Assembly (NCBI RefSeq): GCF_004684775.1
Contig: NZ_SRIC01000013.1
Coordinates: 1-63,639, forward strand
Direction: 5' to 3'
Origin: Streptomyces sp. MZ04
Lineage (GTDB): Bacteria; Actinomycetota; Actinomycetes; Streptomycetales; Streptomycetaceae
DNA: 63,639 nucleotides
Shown: in pieces, positions 17,181 through 27,769 of the stretch
How positions within the stretch are numbered: position 1 is the stretch's first letter
Layout: the number at the start of each line of letters is the position of its first letter
Notes under the pieces: model-generated
What the model was told of the DNA's origin: nothing
The model's database searches: none
The model's input: only the letters and a program-made list of their open reading frames with translations
Made by a program: the position numbers and the translations under genes

Positions 17181-18116
17181 ATGAACGCTGGTGCGGTACG
17201 GCACCTCATATCCACGCACGACCTCTCCGACGCCGAGCTGACAGCGCTCGTGGAACGAGGGGCCGAGTTCTCGGCCGGGTCCCTGAGCAAGGGCGACCAA
17301 CTTTCCGGCCTGGTGGCGGGGATCTACTTCTTGAAGACCTCGACCCGCACCCGTACGTCGTTCTCGACGGCGGCGCTGCGGCTGGGGGCGCAGATCCTGT
17401 CCTTCGGGCCGGACGATCTGCAGACGAATACGGGCGAGACCCTGGAGGACACGGGCGAGGTCCTGTCCAGGATGCTGGACCTCCTTGTGGTGCGAACCTC
17501 CGGAGACCCCGCCGACCTGCGGGCTCTGGCCCGTCAGCGGCGGATGGCCGTGGTCAACGCGATGACGGCCGACGAGCACCCGACCCAGGCCGTCGCGGAT
17601 CTGGTCACCCTGCTGCGCCAATTCGGGCGCATCGAGGGGCTGAGCGTGTGCTACGTGGGCGAGGGCAACAACTCCGCGGCCGCGCTCGCGCTGACGCTGA
17701 GCAGGTTCAAAGGCGTTCGCCTGGAACTGCGCACCCCTCCCGGCTACGGCCTCGATCCCGCGGTGCTGCGGCACGCGGTCGACAACGCCTCGCGAAGCGA
17801 GGCGACCGTCACCGAAGTCCATTCGATGGACGGCGCCACCGGCGGTTTCGACGCCATCTATACGACCCGGTGGCAGACGACGGGAACGAGTAAGCCGGAC
17901 CCCCATTGGCGCGATGTCTTCGCGCCCTTCCAGGTCACGTCCGCGCTCTGGGACAAGAGCCCGAATGCCGTCTTCCTGCACGACCTTCCCGCCCATCGGG
18001 GCGATGACGTGACCGCGGAAGTCCTGGACGGACCGCACAGTCTGGCCTTTGATCAGGCCGGCAACAAGATGTACGCCGCGATGGCCGTTCTGGAGTGGTG
18101 CGCCGGACGGCGCTGA
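17181..18116 (+). CDS. Carbamoyltransferase homologous to ornithine carbamoyltransferase
   Basis: 311 residues, the usual OTC length. The carbamoyl-phosphate site is intact: STRTRTSF at residues 54-61 and HPTQ at 133-136. The C-terminal acceptor-side motif is changed: OTC's HCLPAHRG reads HDLPAHRG (residues 267-274), so the ornithine-contacting Cys is Asp268. The OTC DxxSMG segment is replaced by IYTTRWQTTG. The enzyme should therefore carbamoylate an amine other than ornithine. The SbnA/SbnB pair for Dap encoded in the same cluster makes the beta-amino group of Dap the best candidate, giving 3-ureidoalanine. OTC-like VioL in the viomycin pathway is a precedent as I recall it. A role in arginine synthesis is less likely in this setting. 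Confidence 0.85.
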   Translation: MNAGAVRHLISTHDLSDAELTALVERGAEFSAGSLSKGDQLSGLVAGIYFLKTSTRTRTSFSTAALRLGAQILSFGPDDLQTNTGETLEDTGEVLSRMLDLLVVRTSGDPADLRALARQRRMAVVNAMTADEHPTQAVADLVTLLRQFGRIEGLSVCYVGEGNNSAAALALTLSRFKGVRLELRTPPGYGLDPAVLRHAVDNASRSEATVTEVHSMDGATGGFDAIYTTRWQTTGTSKPDPHWRDVFAPFQVTSALWDKSPNAVFLHDLPAHRGDDVTAEVLDGPHSLAFDQAGNKMYAAMAVLEWCAGRR

Positions 18117-18213
18117 CCCTCCTCGAAGGTTCTCCTTTCCTTGAGTCGGCAGGACATCGTGAACCTGCCGACAGCTTTCCTCTGCATCACAGAGTTCGGG
18201 CGGAAACCCATGA

Positions 18214-18243
18214 GCTCCGCAGTGCGGCACATCACTGCGGAGC
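18214..18243 (+). promoter_or_regulatory. Hairpin between carbamoyltransferase and NRPS genes
   Basis: Perfect 10-bp arms gctccgcagt (18214-18223) and actgcggagc (18234-18243) with a 10-base loop. It lies about 100 bases after the carbamoyltransferase stop and 36 bases before the NRPS start. With no T-run, it may be an attenuator, a partial terminator, a processing site or an operator. It could set the ratio of the early genes to the NRPS genes. Confidence 0.6.
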
Positions 18244-18279
18244 CCGTGAGGTGCGGAAAAATACACGGGGGAATTCCAG

Positions 18280-21200
18280 GTGACATTGCAGTCTGCCGCC
18301 GTTCGCGACGGCATATCGCACGACGGGAACGACACGGCCCGCGACGGCCTTGCGTTGACGCTTCCTCGGATGTTCGAGGCGCAGGCCTTGCGTACTCCGG
18401 ACGCCACCGCGGTCGTATACGACACGACGGCGTTCACCTACCGAGAACTCAACGAGCGCTCCAATCAGTTGGCGCGCCTGCTCATCGCACGCGGCGCGGG
18501 GCCCGAGGAGCGGGTGGCGCTCGTTCTGCCACGGTCGGCCGAGACGCTCATCGCGATCCTGGGGGTCTCCAAGGCGGGAGCCGCCTGGGTTCCGGTCGAT
18601 CCGGGGTACCCAGAGGTCCGCATCGCCGGCCTCCTGGACTCCTCGCGGCCGCTGCTGGCCCTCGCCACCCGGGACACCGCCGCCGCTCTGCCGGCCGGAA
18701 CGGACGTCGTCGTGCTCGACGGCGACGAGACCTCCCGGGCACTGGCCGGGCAGGCCGCCGACGACGTGGCCGACACGGAGCGCAGGGCACCCCTGATTCC
18801 GGATCACGCCGCGTACATCATCCACACCTCGGGATCGACGGGGGCGCCCAAGGGCGTCGTCGTGTCGCACCGCGGTCTGGCCAGCCTTGCCGTCGACCAC
18901 ATCGAGCGGTTCGGGATCGTCGCCGGTGACGGTGTCCTGCAGTTCGCCTCGTTCAACTTCGACTGCTCGGTCGGCGACATGGTCATGGCCTTCGCCTCCG
19001 GGGCGTCCCTGATCGTGCGGCCCGAAGAGTGCCTGTCCGGGCACCAGTTGGGGGACCTCATCGAGCGGACGGGCGCCACCCACGTGACGATTCCGCCCCA
19101 GGTCCTCGCCGCGCTGCCACCCGCCGCGTACCCGACCCTGAAGTCGATCGCCACCGCGGGCGACGTGCTCACCGCGGAACTCGTCTCCCTATGGGCCCCT
19201 GGGCGCCGCATGTTCAACGCCTACGGTCCCACCGAGGCCACCGTCGACGCCCTGGCCACGGAGGTGACCGCCGGGCCGTCCGTCCCGCCGATCGGCCGAC
19301 CGACCGTGAACAACCGTGCGTACGTCCTCGATGACGAGCTGCGGCCGGTGCCGGACGGCGAGTCGGGCGAGCTGTTCATCGCCGGGGCCGGCCTTGCGCG
19401 CGGCTACCGGGGACAGCCGGGGCTGACCGCCGAGCGGTTCCTGCCCTGCCCCTTCGGCGGACCGGGCGAGCGCATGTACCGCACGGGCGACGTCGTACGC
19501 CGCCGCCCGGACGGCAACCTCGAGTTCCTCGGACGGGTGGACGAGCAGGTCAAGATCCGTGGCTTCCGCATCGAGCCGGGTGAGATCGAGACCGTGCTCA
19601 GCAGGCATGCCGCCGTCTCCGCGAGCGTGGTGGTGGCCCGGGATGACGGGCCGGGCGGCAAACGCCTGGTCGCCTACGCCGTCGCGGCACCGGGCGCGGC
19701 CCCCGACCACGCGGAACTCCGCGGCCATCTGGCCGCGGAGCTCCCCGACTATCTGGTGCCCTCCGCCGTGGTCGTGCTCGACGCGTTCCCCTTGAACACC
19801 AACGGGAAGCTCGACCGCCGGGCCCTGCCGAGCCCCGAGCTGTCCGCGCGAACGTCCGGCCGAGCTCCGTCGACGCCTCGGGAGGAACTGCTCTGCTCGC
19901 TGTTCACCCAGGTGCTTGGCCTTGACCGCGTCGGCATCGACGACCGGTTCTTCGATCTGGGCGGGGACAGCATCCTGGCCATCCAGCTCTCCGCCAGGGC
20001 CCGTCAGGCGGGCTGGGTCCTGGAGCCCGCGGATGTCTTCGCCCACCAGAGCGTGGTGGATCTGGCGCCGCTCGTGGAACCCGTCGCCCGGCCGGCGAGC
20101 TCGGGCGCCGAGGAGCCCGAGGACGCACTGGGGCCGGTGCCCGTGACGCCACCCGTGATCAGGGCAGGCACCTTCGCCAACCGGCCCGCTCTCTCCTGGC
20201 AGTCCGCGGTCATCGACCTGCCCGCCGATCGGGACCCTCGCTGGTTCGCCCCCGCCTTGCGGGCGGTGATCGACCATCACGGCGCGCTGCGACTGCAATG
20301 GGACGACGACGCGCGGCAGTTGGACGCGCGGGTGCTGCCGCCCGGCGCGGTCGACGTCGAAGCCGCGGTTCAAGAGGCCTGGATCAGCGCAGCGGACGCG
20401 GACGCGGCGGTGACAGAGAAGGCGATCCTGAGCGCCGCGGCCGCGCTGGATCCCGCACGGGCCAGGGTGCTGTGCGCCGTACAGCTCCATGCCGAGGAAG
20501 TGCCGCCCCGGCTCCCCCGCCTCGCACTCGTCGCGCACCGCCTCGTCGTGGACCGCACGTCATGGGACGTACTCCTGACTGATCTGGAGACGGCTTGGGC
20601 GGCCCTGCAAGCAGGCGAACCGGTCGTGCTCGCACCGGCCGGAACCTCGTACCGGCGCTGGGCACGGCACGCGGCGGAAGAAGCCACCGGTACGGACGTC
20701 GAGGCGCGGGCCGTGGCTGCGCGGATGCTGCCGGACTCGGCGCCAGGGACGGACGGCCCCGGCACCGAGCGCGGCGCGCCGCGAGGAGAGCTCACCGTCC
20801 GCCTTACGGCGGAGACAAGCGGCCCGCTGCTGACCTCTGTGCCCGAAGCCTTCCGGGCCGAGCCGCAGGACATGCTGCTGACCGGGCTCGCCCTCGCCGT
20901 CGCCGAATGGCACAGGCGCACCGGGTGGTCGGACAGCGGCAACGTACTCCTCGACCTGGAGGACGACGGCCGCGCCGCGTTCGCCCCGGGCGTCGACCTG
21001 AGACGGACCGTCGGGCTGCTCGCCGACGCCCGCCCCGTGGCGTTCGACATGGCGCTCGGCACGGGGCTTCCTGCCTGGGACGAGGTCCGTTCCGGCGGCG
21101 TCCGGGTCGGTGAGGCCATCAAGTGCGTGAAGGAGCAGGTGCGTTCGCACGCGGCCCCTGAACCGTCCGGCGGCGGCGCCCCGTGGATCGGCTTTCGCCA

Positions 21201-21534
21201 TCGAGGCGGCGGAACCGAGACAGCGGGGGGGCAACTGCCCGTGCCACAGGCGGAGTTCGGCGGGGAGCTGATGATCCCGGGCCACGCGCTCGAGGTCACC
21301 ACGGTCGTGCGCGGCCCCTCCGGCGCGCCCCTGCTCGACGCCACCTGGACTTGGCTGCCCGGGGACGCCCCGGACGACGCGGCCACCGAACTGGCCGCCC
21401 TGTGGGTGGAGGCCGTGGAGGGCATCGCCCTCCACGGCTCACGCCCCGACGCGGGCGGACACACACCCTCTGACCTGCCCCTGGTCTCGCTGAGCCAGGA
21501 CGAAATCGACGACCTTGTGAGTGAGTGGGAATGA
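18280..21534 (+). CDS. NRPS initiation module A-T with degenerate epimerization domain
   Basis: 1084 residues from GTG 18280 (gggggaa upstream). There is no condensation domain, so this is the loading module. The A domain spans about 25-520 (core [30 protein letters not shown]). My alignment to PheA gives the pocket code D-C-G-T-A-A-A-V-D-K: a roomy pocket with Asp at 331, as in codes for basic residues. The T domain has FDLGGDSI with Ser564. An E-type domain follows (about 620-1060). Its HHxxxDG motif reads HRLVVDR (753-759), so the catalytic second His is Arg754. The EGHGRE motif reads EDDGRA (894-899), keeping the key Glu and Arg. The tail [12 protein letters not shown] resembles a donor docking segment. 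The stop overlaps the next start (ATGA). Confidence 0.92.
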   Translation: MTLQSAAVRDGISHDGNDTARDGLALTLPRMFEAQALRTPDATAVVYDTTAFTYRELNERSNQLARLLIARGAGPEERVALVLPRSAETLIAILGVSKAGAAWVPVDPGYPEVRIAGLLDSSRPLLALATRDTAAALPAGTDVVVLDGDETSRALAGQAADDVADTERRAPLIPDHAAYIIHTSGSTGAPKGVVVSHRGLASLAVDHIERFGIVAGDGVLQFASFNFDCSVGDMVMAFASGASLIVRPEECLSGHQLGDLIERTGATHVTIPPQVLAALPPAAYPTLKSIATAGDVLTAELVSLWAPGRRMFNAYGPTEATVDALATEVTAGPSVPPIGRPTVNNRAYVLDDELRPVPDGESGELFIAGAGLARGYRGQPGLTAERFLPCPFGGPGERMYRTGDVVRRRPDGNLEFLGRVDEQVKIRGFRIEPGEIETVLSRHAAVSASVVVARDDGPGGKRLVAYAVAAPGAAPDHAELRGHLAAELPDYLVPSAVVVLDAFPLNTNGKLDRRALPSPELSARTSGRAPSTPREELLCSLFTQVLGLDRVGIDDRFFDLGGDSILAIQLSARARQAGWVLEPADVFAHQSVVDLAPLVEPVARPASSGAEEPEDALGPVPVTPPVIRAGTFANRPALSWQSAVIDLPADRDPRWFAPALRAVIDHHGALRLQWDDDARQLDARVLPPGAVDVEAAVQEAWISAADADAAVTEKAILSAAAALDPARARVLCAVQLHAEEVPPRLPRLALVAHRLVVDRTSWDVLLTDLETAWAALQAGEPVVLAPAGTSYRRWARHAAEEATGTDVEARAVAARMLPDSAPGTDGPGTERGAPRGELTVRLTAETSGPLLTSVPEAFRAEPQDMLLTGLALAVAEWHRRTGWSDSGNVLLDLEDDGRAAFAPGVDLRRTVGLLADARPVAFDMALGTGLPAWDEVRSGGVRVGEAIKCVKEQVRSHAAPEPSGGGAPWIGFRHRGGGTETAGGQLPVPQAEFGGELMIPGHALEVTTVVRGPSGAPLLDATWTWLPGDAPDDAATELAALWVEAVEGIALHGSRPDAGGHTPSDLPLVSLSQDEIDDLVSEWE

Positions 21535-24500
21535 GTGAGACCGCGGGCCTGACCGACATCCTGCCGCTGTCGCCACTGCAGGAGGGGATGCTCTTCCACT
21601 CCCTGTACGACGGCGACGGCATCGATGTGTACATGCCGCAGATGGTGATCGAGCTGGCAGGGCACGTCGACCCCGGCACCCTGCGCCGCGCCATCGCGGC
21701 CCTGTTCGCGCGCCATGACAACTTGCGGGCCTGTTTCCGCACCCGCACCCGACGGGGCGTCCCGGTCCAGCTGATTCCGGCCCATGTGGACGTACTGCTC
21801 AGGGAGTTCGACCTGGCGTCGCTCCCCGACGCCGGGCGTTCAGCCGAGATGTCGCGGCTGATGAGCGAGGACCAGGAGGATCGGTTCGACCTGGCGCGGC
21901 CGCCGCTGCTGCGCTTCATGCTGATCCGCCATGCCGAGCGGAACTGGCGTCTGGTGATGACCCATCACCACATCCTTCTCGACGGCTGGTCGATTCCCGT
22001 CCTCATCGATGAACTGCTCACGCTGTACCGGCAGGGCGGTGACGGCACCGGCCTGCCTCCGGCGGCCCCCTACAAGAACTACCTGGCGTGGCTGGCCGGG
22101 CAGGACTGGGACGCGGCCCGCCGGGCCTGGCGGCAGTCACTGGCCGACCTGGACGAGCCCACGCTCGTGGCACCGGCGGACGCGGGCCGGGCCCCGACAC
22201 TGCCGGACACGCTCGAGGCGCGCCTGGACGAGGCGTCGACCCGAGCGCTGACCGCGCAGATCCGCCGGCACGGCCTCACCCTGAACACCGTCGTACAGGG
22301 TGCCTGGGCGATGGCTCTGTCCCGCCTCACCGGGCGGGACGACGTGGTCTTCGGCGTCACCGTCTCCGGCCGGCCCGCCGAGGTCCAGGACGTCGAGCGG
22401 ATGATCGGCCTTCTGATCAACACCGTACCGGCGCGGCTGAAGGCGAGCCCCGAGGCGCCTCTGGTGGAGCTGCTGGGTCAACTCCAGCAGAGTCAGGGGC
22501 AGTTGCTGCCGCATCAGAATCTCGGCCTGACCGAGATCCAGCAGCAGGCCGGCATCGGCGCGCTGTTCGACACGTTGATGGTGTTCCAGAACTACCCGAC
22601 CGCCCCCGCCGCGGAGCAGTCGACGGCCGACGAGATACGGCTCGTCGACGCGTACAGCGTCGACGCCACGCACTACCCCCTCGGCCTGACGGTCTTCCCG
22701 GGGGACGAGCTGCGGCTGTGCCTCGACCACCAGCCCGAGACCGTCGACCGGGACACGGCACAGCGGCTTCTGGGCTGGCTGGTGCGGCTGATCGAAGCGG
22801 TCGCCGCTGATCCGACACAGCCGCTGTCCGCGGTCGACGTGCTGGATCCGCGCGAGCGGGCACAGGTCCTCGTGGAGTGGAACGAGTCCTCCCACGACGT
22901 GCCCGACAGCACACTGGTGGACATCTTCGAGGCACAGGCCGCGAGCACCCCGGACGCGGTGGCCGTGGTCGCGGCGGGTGAGCGCCTCACCTTCGCGCAG
23001 CTCAACGCCGAGGCGAACCGGGTCGCCCGAGTCCTTGTCGAGCACGGCGCGGGACCCGAGCGCCTGGTCGGCCTTGCCCTGCCCCGCTCGACCGGCCTCG
23101 TGACCACCGTCCTGGCGATCCTCAAGTCGGGTGCCGCCTATGTGCCGATCGACACCGACTACCCTGCGGCGAGGATCGCGCAGCTCGTCTCCGACGCCGA
23201 TCCGGCCCTGGTCGTCACGACCGGCACGCTGCGCTCCGTGCTGCCCGACGACCTCGCCGTGCTGACGCTGGACGCTCCGGACACCGCCGAGTCGCTGTCA
23301 CGGCAGAGCGCCACCAATCTCGACGACGACGCGCGCTCCGCCCCGCTCACCGCGGCCAACGCCGCCTACGTCATCTACACCTCCGGGTCGACGGGTGTGC
23401 CCAAGGGCGTGGTGGTTCCCCACCGCAATGTGGTCAACCTCTTCCACGACCACCGTGCCGAGCTGTACCGCAGGGAGAGGGCCGCTTCCGGGGTCGGCGG
23501 CTTCCGGGTGGCGCTGGCCGCGTCCATCTCCTTCGACGCCTCGGTGGCCGGTCTGCTGTGGATGTTCGACGGCCATGAACTGCACGTCATCGACGACGAA
23601 CGGCGTTACGACCCCGTCGCGTTCGTGGACTACGTGGCGGCCGCCCGCATCGACGTCGTGGACGTCACCCCGTCCTTCGCCGAACAGCTGGTCGGGGCGG
23701 GGATGCTCACCGGACACCGTCCCGCGGTGCTCCTGGTGGGCGGAGAACCGATGTCGGCGTCGCTGCTGGACGAGCTGACGGCGGCGCAGGACACCGTCAC
23801 GTACAACTACTACGGGCCGACCGAGTACACCGTCGACGCGACGTCGCACCGGCTCGACGGTCCCCGCGGCCAGGTCATCGGCCGCCCGGTGTGGAACACC
23901 CGCGCGTACGTCCTGGACGCGAGCCTCTCCCCCGTGCCGGTGGGCACGGTCGGTGAACTCTTCCTGGCGGGCGCCGGGACGGCCCGCGGCTATCTCGGCA
24001 AGGCGGGGCTGACGGCGGACCGCTTCCTGCCCTGCCCCTTCGGCGAGCCGGGCGAGCGCATGTACCGCACCGGTGACCTCGTGCGCTGGCTGCCCGACGG
24101 CAACCTCCAGTACGTGGGCCGCGCCGACGACCAGGTCAAGGTGCGGGGCTTCCGGGTGGAACTCGGTGAGATCGAATCCGTGGTGCAACGGCATCCCGCG
24201 GTGGACCAGGGTGCCGTCGTCACCCGGGAGGACACGCTCGGCAATCAGCAGCTCGTCGCGTACGTGGTGCCGACCACGCACCCGGACGGTCAGGAAGGCC
24301 GAGCCGACGACGTGGCGGAACAGCAGCTCGACGAATGGCTCGAGGTGCACGAGGCCATCGACACCGATGACACCGCTCCGCCCCCGTTCGGCGAGGACTT
24401 CGGCGGCTGGGACTCGAGCTACACCGGCGACCCGATCCCGCTGTCCGAGATGCGGCAGTGGCGCGGCGAGGTGATCCGGCGCATCGCGGAACAGGACCCC

Positions 24501-26750
24501 GTGCGCGTGCTGGAGATCGGCGTCGGCTCCGGCCTGATCCTGGCCGAGCTGGTCGACCGGGTCGAGGAGTACTGGGGCATCGACCTGTCTCCGACAGCCA
24601 TCGAGCTGCTCGAGGCGCACGTCCGGGAGCAGGGGCTCGGTGACAAGGTACGGCTGCGCAGTCAGCCGGCCCACGTCACGGACGGGCTGCCGACCGGATA
24701 CTTCGACACCGTCGTCATCAACTCCGTCGTGCAGTATTTCCCCAACGGCGCCTACCTCCAGCAGGTCATCGAGCAGGCCCTCGAACTGCTGGCTCCTGGC
24801 GGCCGCATCTTCATCGGGGACGTACGCAGGGCGCAGACCCTGCGCGCCTTCCACACGGCGATCCAGGCGGGCGGCGCTCCGGCGGGGCAGGACTCGGGCC
24901 GTCTGGCCACCGTGGTGGAGCGCGCCATGCTCCTGGAGCGGGAACTCGTCATCGAGCCGCGGTTCTTCACCGAACTCGCGGAGCGGTCGGGCGGCAGGAT
25001 CTCCGGCGTCGACATCCGCCTCAAGCGCGGCAGGCCGCACAACGAACTCACCCGGCACCGCTACGAAGTGGTGCTGCACAAGGCGTCCGTGGCCGCCACC
25101 TCCTGCGCCGGGCTGCCCGAGCTGGTCTGGGGCCAGGACGTCCACAGCCTCGACGGGCTCGCCACGCGGGCAGCTCCGCACGACGGGCCGGTCCGCGTCA
25201 CGGGTATCCCCAACGCGCGGCTCGTCGCCGAGGTCGCCGCGGCCGAAGCTCTGGCCGAAGGGGCCCCGCTGTCCCGGGTCCGGGACCTGCTGGCGCGGAC
25301 ACCGGCCGACGCCGTCGACCCCGAAGCGGTGCACGACTGGGGACATCTGCACGACCGCGGCGTCTACACCACCTGGTCGTCGGCGACGGCACACGCCTTC
25401 GACGCCGTCGTCCTGCCCACCCGGGAGGAATCCAGCACGCTGACCGATGTATACGCGGTGCCCACGGATGCCGGGCCGTGGCAGTCCGCGGTCAACGACC
25501 CCGCAGGTGCCCGGCGTACCGGCGAACTGGCCGTCTCCGTACGCAGCCATGTCGGCCGGACCCTGCCCGACTACATGGTGCCGAGCGCCGTCGTGGTCAT
25601 GGACAAGCTGCCGTTGACCCCCAACGGAAAGCTGGACCGCAAGGCACTTCCCGCGCCCGATCTGACGGCGGCCGCGTCGAACCGCCGGCCCCGCAACGAG
25701 CGGGAAGAGACCCTGTGCCGGCTCTTCGCCGAAGTCCTCGGCGTCGAACGGGCCGGGATCGACGACAGCTTCTTCGACCTGGGCGGCAACTCGCTCCTGG
25801 CCATCCGGCTCGCGTCCCGGGTCCGGGCGGCGCTCCAGGTGGACCTGCCCGTCCGTGTGCTGTTCGAGGCGCCCACCGTCCAGGCCCTGGCCGCCCGGCT
25901 CGGAGTCGAGGACCGCGAGGCCGGACTCGGCGTCCTGCTTCCGCTGCGCCCCCGAGGCAGTCGTCCTCCGCTGTTCTGCATCCACCCGGCGGGCGGCCTC
26001 GCCTGGCCGTACGCACGGCTGGTGGGGCTGCTCGACTCCGAAGTGCCCATCTACGGCATCCAGGCGCTCGGCATCAGCCGCCCCGACCTGGCACCGCGCA
26101 CCATCCAGCAGATGGCGGAGCACTACATCGAGCGCATCCGCACGGTGCAGCCCGCGGGGCCGTACCACCTCCTGGGCTGGTCCTGGGGCGGCCGGATCGC
26201 TCATGAGGTCGCGGTGCGGCTGCGGGAGCTCGGCCACGAGGTGGATCTGCTCGCCATGCTCGACGCCCGGCCATCGGCGGAGGACAGCGCCTCTCCCGGT
26301 GAGGAGGAGTTCGTCTCGTACATCCTCTACGAACTGGGCCTGGACCACAGCGCACTTGGTACGGACGCCCCTCTCACGGTGGAGCGGCTGCGTGCGGTGC
26401 TCGCCGCCGACGGCTCGCCTCTGGCGGATCAACTGGCCGAATCCGGTTCGTCGTTGGCGGGCCTCGACGATGCGGTGCTCGAGGCGATCTTCGGCGTCTA
26501 TCGCAACGAGGCCGGTGTCGGCACGGAGCCGCCGCGGGCGCCCTTCGACGGCGACCTGCTGTTCTTCACCGCCGGACGTGAGCCCGGAGCGGACTCGCTC
26601 GCCGGGCTGTGGATGCCCTACGTCAAGGGCCGGGTGGACAACCACGACATCGACTGCGAGCACCTGGCCATGGCCGCCCCCGCGCCCCTGTCCGAGATCG
26701 CGCTCGTCGTCGAGAAGAGCCTCGGAAGGGCCCACCGCAATGATCTTTGA
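21531..26750 (+). CDS. NRPS module C-A-MT-T-TE
   Basis: About 1739 residues from ATG 21531, which overlaps the previous stop (ATGA); GTG 21525 is an alternative start. [16 protein letters not shown] opens the C domain, with intact HHILLDG (His147). A domain about 460-1365: [27 protein letters not shown]. The pocket reads D-A-A-D-L-G-Y-V-D-K, close to remembered Gln/Glu codes (DAQDLGVVDK, DAKDLGVVDK). A methyltransferase is inserted between A8 and A9 (about 925-1320; [20 protein letters not shown]), the position of N-methylating domains. The T domain has GGNSL (Ser1421). The type I TE has GWSWGG (Ser1551), LDARP and a late EHLAM His. Predicted role: couple residue 1 to an N-methylated, glutamine-like residue 2 and release by hydrolysis or cyclization. 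Confidence 0.93.
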   Translation: MSETAGLTDILPLSPLQEGMLFHSLYDGDGIDVYMPQMVIELAGHVDPGTLRRAIAALFARHDNLRACFRTRTRRGVPVQLIPAHVDVLLREFDLASLPDAGRSAEMSRLMSEDQEDRFDLARPPLLRFMLIRHAERNWRLVMTHHHILLDGWSIPVLIDELLTLYRQGGDGTGLPPAAPYKNYLAWLAGQDWDAARRAWRQSLADLDEPTLVAPADAGRAPTLPDTLEARLDEASTRALTAQIRRHGLTLNTVVQGAWAMALSRLTGRDDVVFGVTVSGRPAEVQDVERMIGLLINTVPARLKASPEAPLVELLGQLQQSQGQLLPHQNLGLTEIQQQAGIGALFDTLMVFQNYPTAPAAEQSTADEIRLVDAYSVDATHYPLGLTVFPGDELRLCLDHQPETVDRDTAQRLLGWLVRLIEAVAADPTQPLSAVDVLDPRERAQVLVEWNESSHDVPDSTLVDIFEAQAASTPDAVAVVAAGERLTFAQLNAEANRVARVLVEHGAGPERLVGLALPRSTGLVTTVLAILKSGAAYVPIDTDYPAARIAQLVSDADPALVVTTGTLRSVLPDDLAVLTLDAPDTAESLSRQSATNLDDDARSAPLTAANAAYVIYTSGSTGVPKGVVVPHRNVVNLFHDHRAELYRRERAASGVGGFRVALAASISFDASVAGLLWMFDGHELHVIDDERRYDPVAFVDYVAAARIDVVDVTPSFAEQLVGAGMLTGHRPAVLLVGGEPMSASLLDELTAAQDTVTYNYYGPTEYTVDATSHRLDGPRGQVIGRPVWNTRAYVLDASLSPVPVGTVGELFLAGAGTARGYLGKAGLTADRFLPCPFGEPGERMYRTGDLVRWLPDGNLQYVGRADDQVKVRGFRVELGEIESVVQRHPAVDQGAVVTREDTLGNQQLVAYVVPTTHPDGQEGRADDVAEQQLDEWLEVHEAIDTDDTAPPPFGEDFGGWDSSYTGDPIPLSEMRQWRGEVIRRIAEQDPVRVLEIGVGSGLILAELVDRVEEYWGIDLSPTAIELLEAHVREQGLGDKVRLRSQPAHVTDGLPTGYFDTVVINSVVQYFPNGAYLQQVIEQALELLAPGGRIFIGDVRRAQTLRAFHTAIQAGGAPAGQDSGRLATVVERAMLLERELVIEPRFFTELAERSGGRISGVDIRLKRGRPHNELTRHRYEVVLHKASVAATSCAGLPELVWGQDVHSLDGLATRAAPHDGPVRVTGIPNARLVAEVAAAEALAEGAPLSRVRDLLARTPADAVDPEAVHDWGHLHDRGVYTTWSSATAHAFDAVVLPTREESSTLTDVYAVPTDAGPWQSAVNDPAGARRTGELAVSVRSHVGRTLPDYMVPSAVVVMDKLPLTPNGKLDRKALPAPDLTAAASNRRPRNEREETLCRLFAEVLGVERAGIDDSFFDLGGNSLLAIRLASRVRAALQVDLPVRVLFEAPTVQALAARLGVEDREAGLGVLLPLRPRGSRPPLFCIHPAGGLAWPYARLVGLLDSEVPIYGIQALGISRPDLAPRTIQQMAEHYIERIRTVQPAGPYHLLGWSWGGRIAHEVAVRLRELGHEVDLLAMLDARPSAEDSASPGEEEFVSYILYELGLDHSALGTDAPLTVERLRAVLAADGSPLADQLAESGSSLAGLDDAVLEAIFGVYRNEAGVGTEPPRAPFDGDLLFFTAGREPGADSLAGLWMPYVKGRVDNHDIDCEHLAMAAPAPLSEIALVVEKSLGRAHRNDL

Positions 26751-27720
26751 GAGCGCCTCCGACGTGGTCGTCGACGACGTCTTCCTGCGCCTGCCCGACT
26801 TTGTTCCCGGTGTGGGCGTGCTCCTGAAGCTGGAGGGACTGAACCCGGCCGGGTCGGTCAAGTTGAAGACCGCCGCCGCCTTGGTGGAAGCGGCGGAGAC
26901 CGAAGGCAGGCTGGGCCCCGGCACCCGCCTGATCGAGTCGTCCTCCGGCAATCTCGGCATCGCCCTTGCCGTGGTGTGCGCCGCGCGCGGCTACTCGCTG
27001 ACCGTGGTCACCGACCCCAACGCGGCCAGACAGGCCATCCGCGTCATGGAGAGCCTGGGTGCCGACGTCGTCGAGGTCACCCGCCGGGACACGCACGGCG
27101 GCTATCTGCGGACCCGCCTGGACTACCTCCGCCGACGGCTCGCCGACGAGCCGCGACTGGTGTGGCTCAACCAGTACGCCAACCCCGCCAACGTCCGCGC
27201 CCACCGGGAGCGCACCGCGCAGGCCGTGCACAAGGAACTGGGCGACATCGACGCGCTCTTCGTCGGGGCGGGCACCACGGGCACCTTGATGGGGTGTGTG
27301 GAGTACTTCGCCGAACACAGCCCCCGCACCAGGATCATCGCGGTGGACACCGTGGGCTCGGTCACCTTCGGCACCGCGGCGGCACCACGATTCATCCCCG
27401 GCCTCGGCACCAGCAGGCGGCCCGAGATCTTCGTCGACAGCGACGCCTTCGAGAAGGTGCAGATCGAGGAGGTCGACACCGTCGCCATGTGCCGGCTGCT
27501 CGCCACGCGGTACGGAGTGCTCGTAGGGGGCTCTACCGGGACCGTACTCGCCGCCGTGCGCGAGCTCGCCCCGACGCTCACCCCCGGCGACCGGGTCGCC
27601 GCCATCTCTCCCGACATGGGCGACAAGTATCTGGACACCGTCTACTCCGACAGCTGGGTCACCGAGCGCTACGCCCCGACTCCCCAGCTGGCCGGTCTCG
27701 GCCACGCCACCGCCGGCTGA
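26740..27720 (+). CDS. sbnA: SbnA-type 2,3-diaminopropionate biosynthesis enzyme
   Basis: 326 residues from ATG 26740, overlapping the NRPS stop by 11 bp, so translationally coupled. It is a PLP enzyme of the cysteine-synthase fold: NPAGSVKLK supplies the PLP lysine (Lys41), [11 protein letters not shown] is the substrate/phosphate loop, [11 protein letters not shown] the PLP-phosphate loop, and GGSTGTVLA lies near the end. SbnA condenses O-phospho-L-serine with L-glutamate to N-(1-amino-1-carboxyl-2-ethyl)-glutamate, the precursor of L-2,3-diaminopropionate. The phrases NQYANPAN and [10 protein letters not shown] are specific to this branch rather than to ordinary cysteine synthases. The partner SbnB is encoded next. 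Confidence 0.92.
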   Translation: MIFESASDVVVDDVFLRLPDFVPGVGVLLKLEGLNPAGSVKLKTAAALVEAAETEGRLGPGTRLIESSSGNLGIALAVVCAARGYSLTVVTDPNAARQAIRVMESLGADVVEVTRRDTHGGYLRTRLDYLRRRLADEPRLVWLNQYANPANVRAHRERTAQAVHKELGDIDALFVGAGTTGTLMGCVEYFAEHSPRTRIIAVDTVGSVTFGTAAAPRFIPGLGTSRRPEIFVDSDAFEKVQIEEVDTVAMCRLLATRYGVLVGGSTGTVLAAVRELAPTLTPGDRVAAISPDMGDKYLDTVYSDSWVTERYAPTPQLAGLGHATAG

Positions 27721-27749
27721 CACTTCACCAGCGCTGACACTTCACCAGC
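27717..27749 (+). repeat. Short tandem duplication across sbnA stop
   Basis: The 16-base unit gctgacacttcaccag occurs twice in tandem. The first copy contains the sbnA stop codon (tga at 27718-27720). It looks like a slippage duplication in the sbnA-sbnB spacer and moves the sbnB ribosome binding region (agaaagagag) away from the stop. Confidence 0.8.
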
Positions 27750-27769
27750 ACAGAAAGAGAGAACCACCC

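Noticed and set aside
20100..21480. Condensation domain after the first T domain
   Set aside because: The [14 protein letters not shown] context, the GGDSI-type T domain and the LVSLSQDE tail fit an epimerization-type domain, followed by a separate protein that starts with its own C domain.
23298..26960. 1220-residue open frame antisense to the NRPS and sbnA genes
   Set aside because: High-GC shadow frame rich in Arg, Gly, Asp and Val with no motif or ribosome binding site; the plus strand carries complete NRPS domains.
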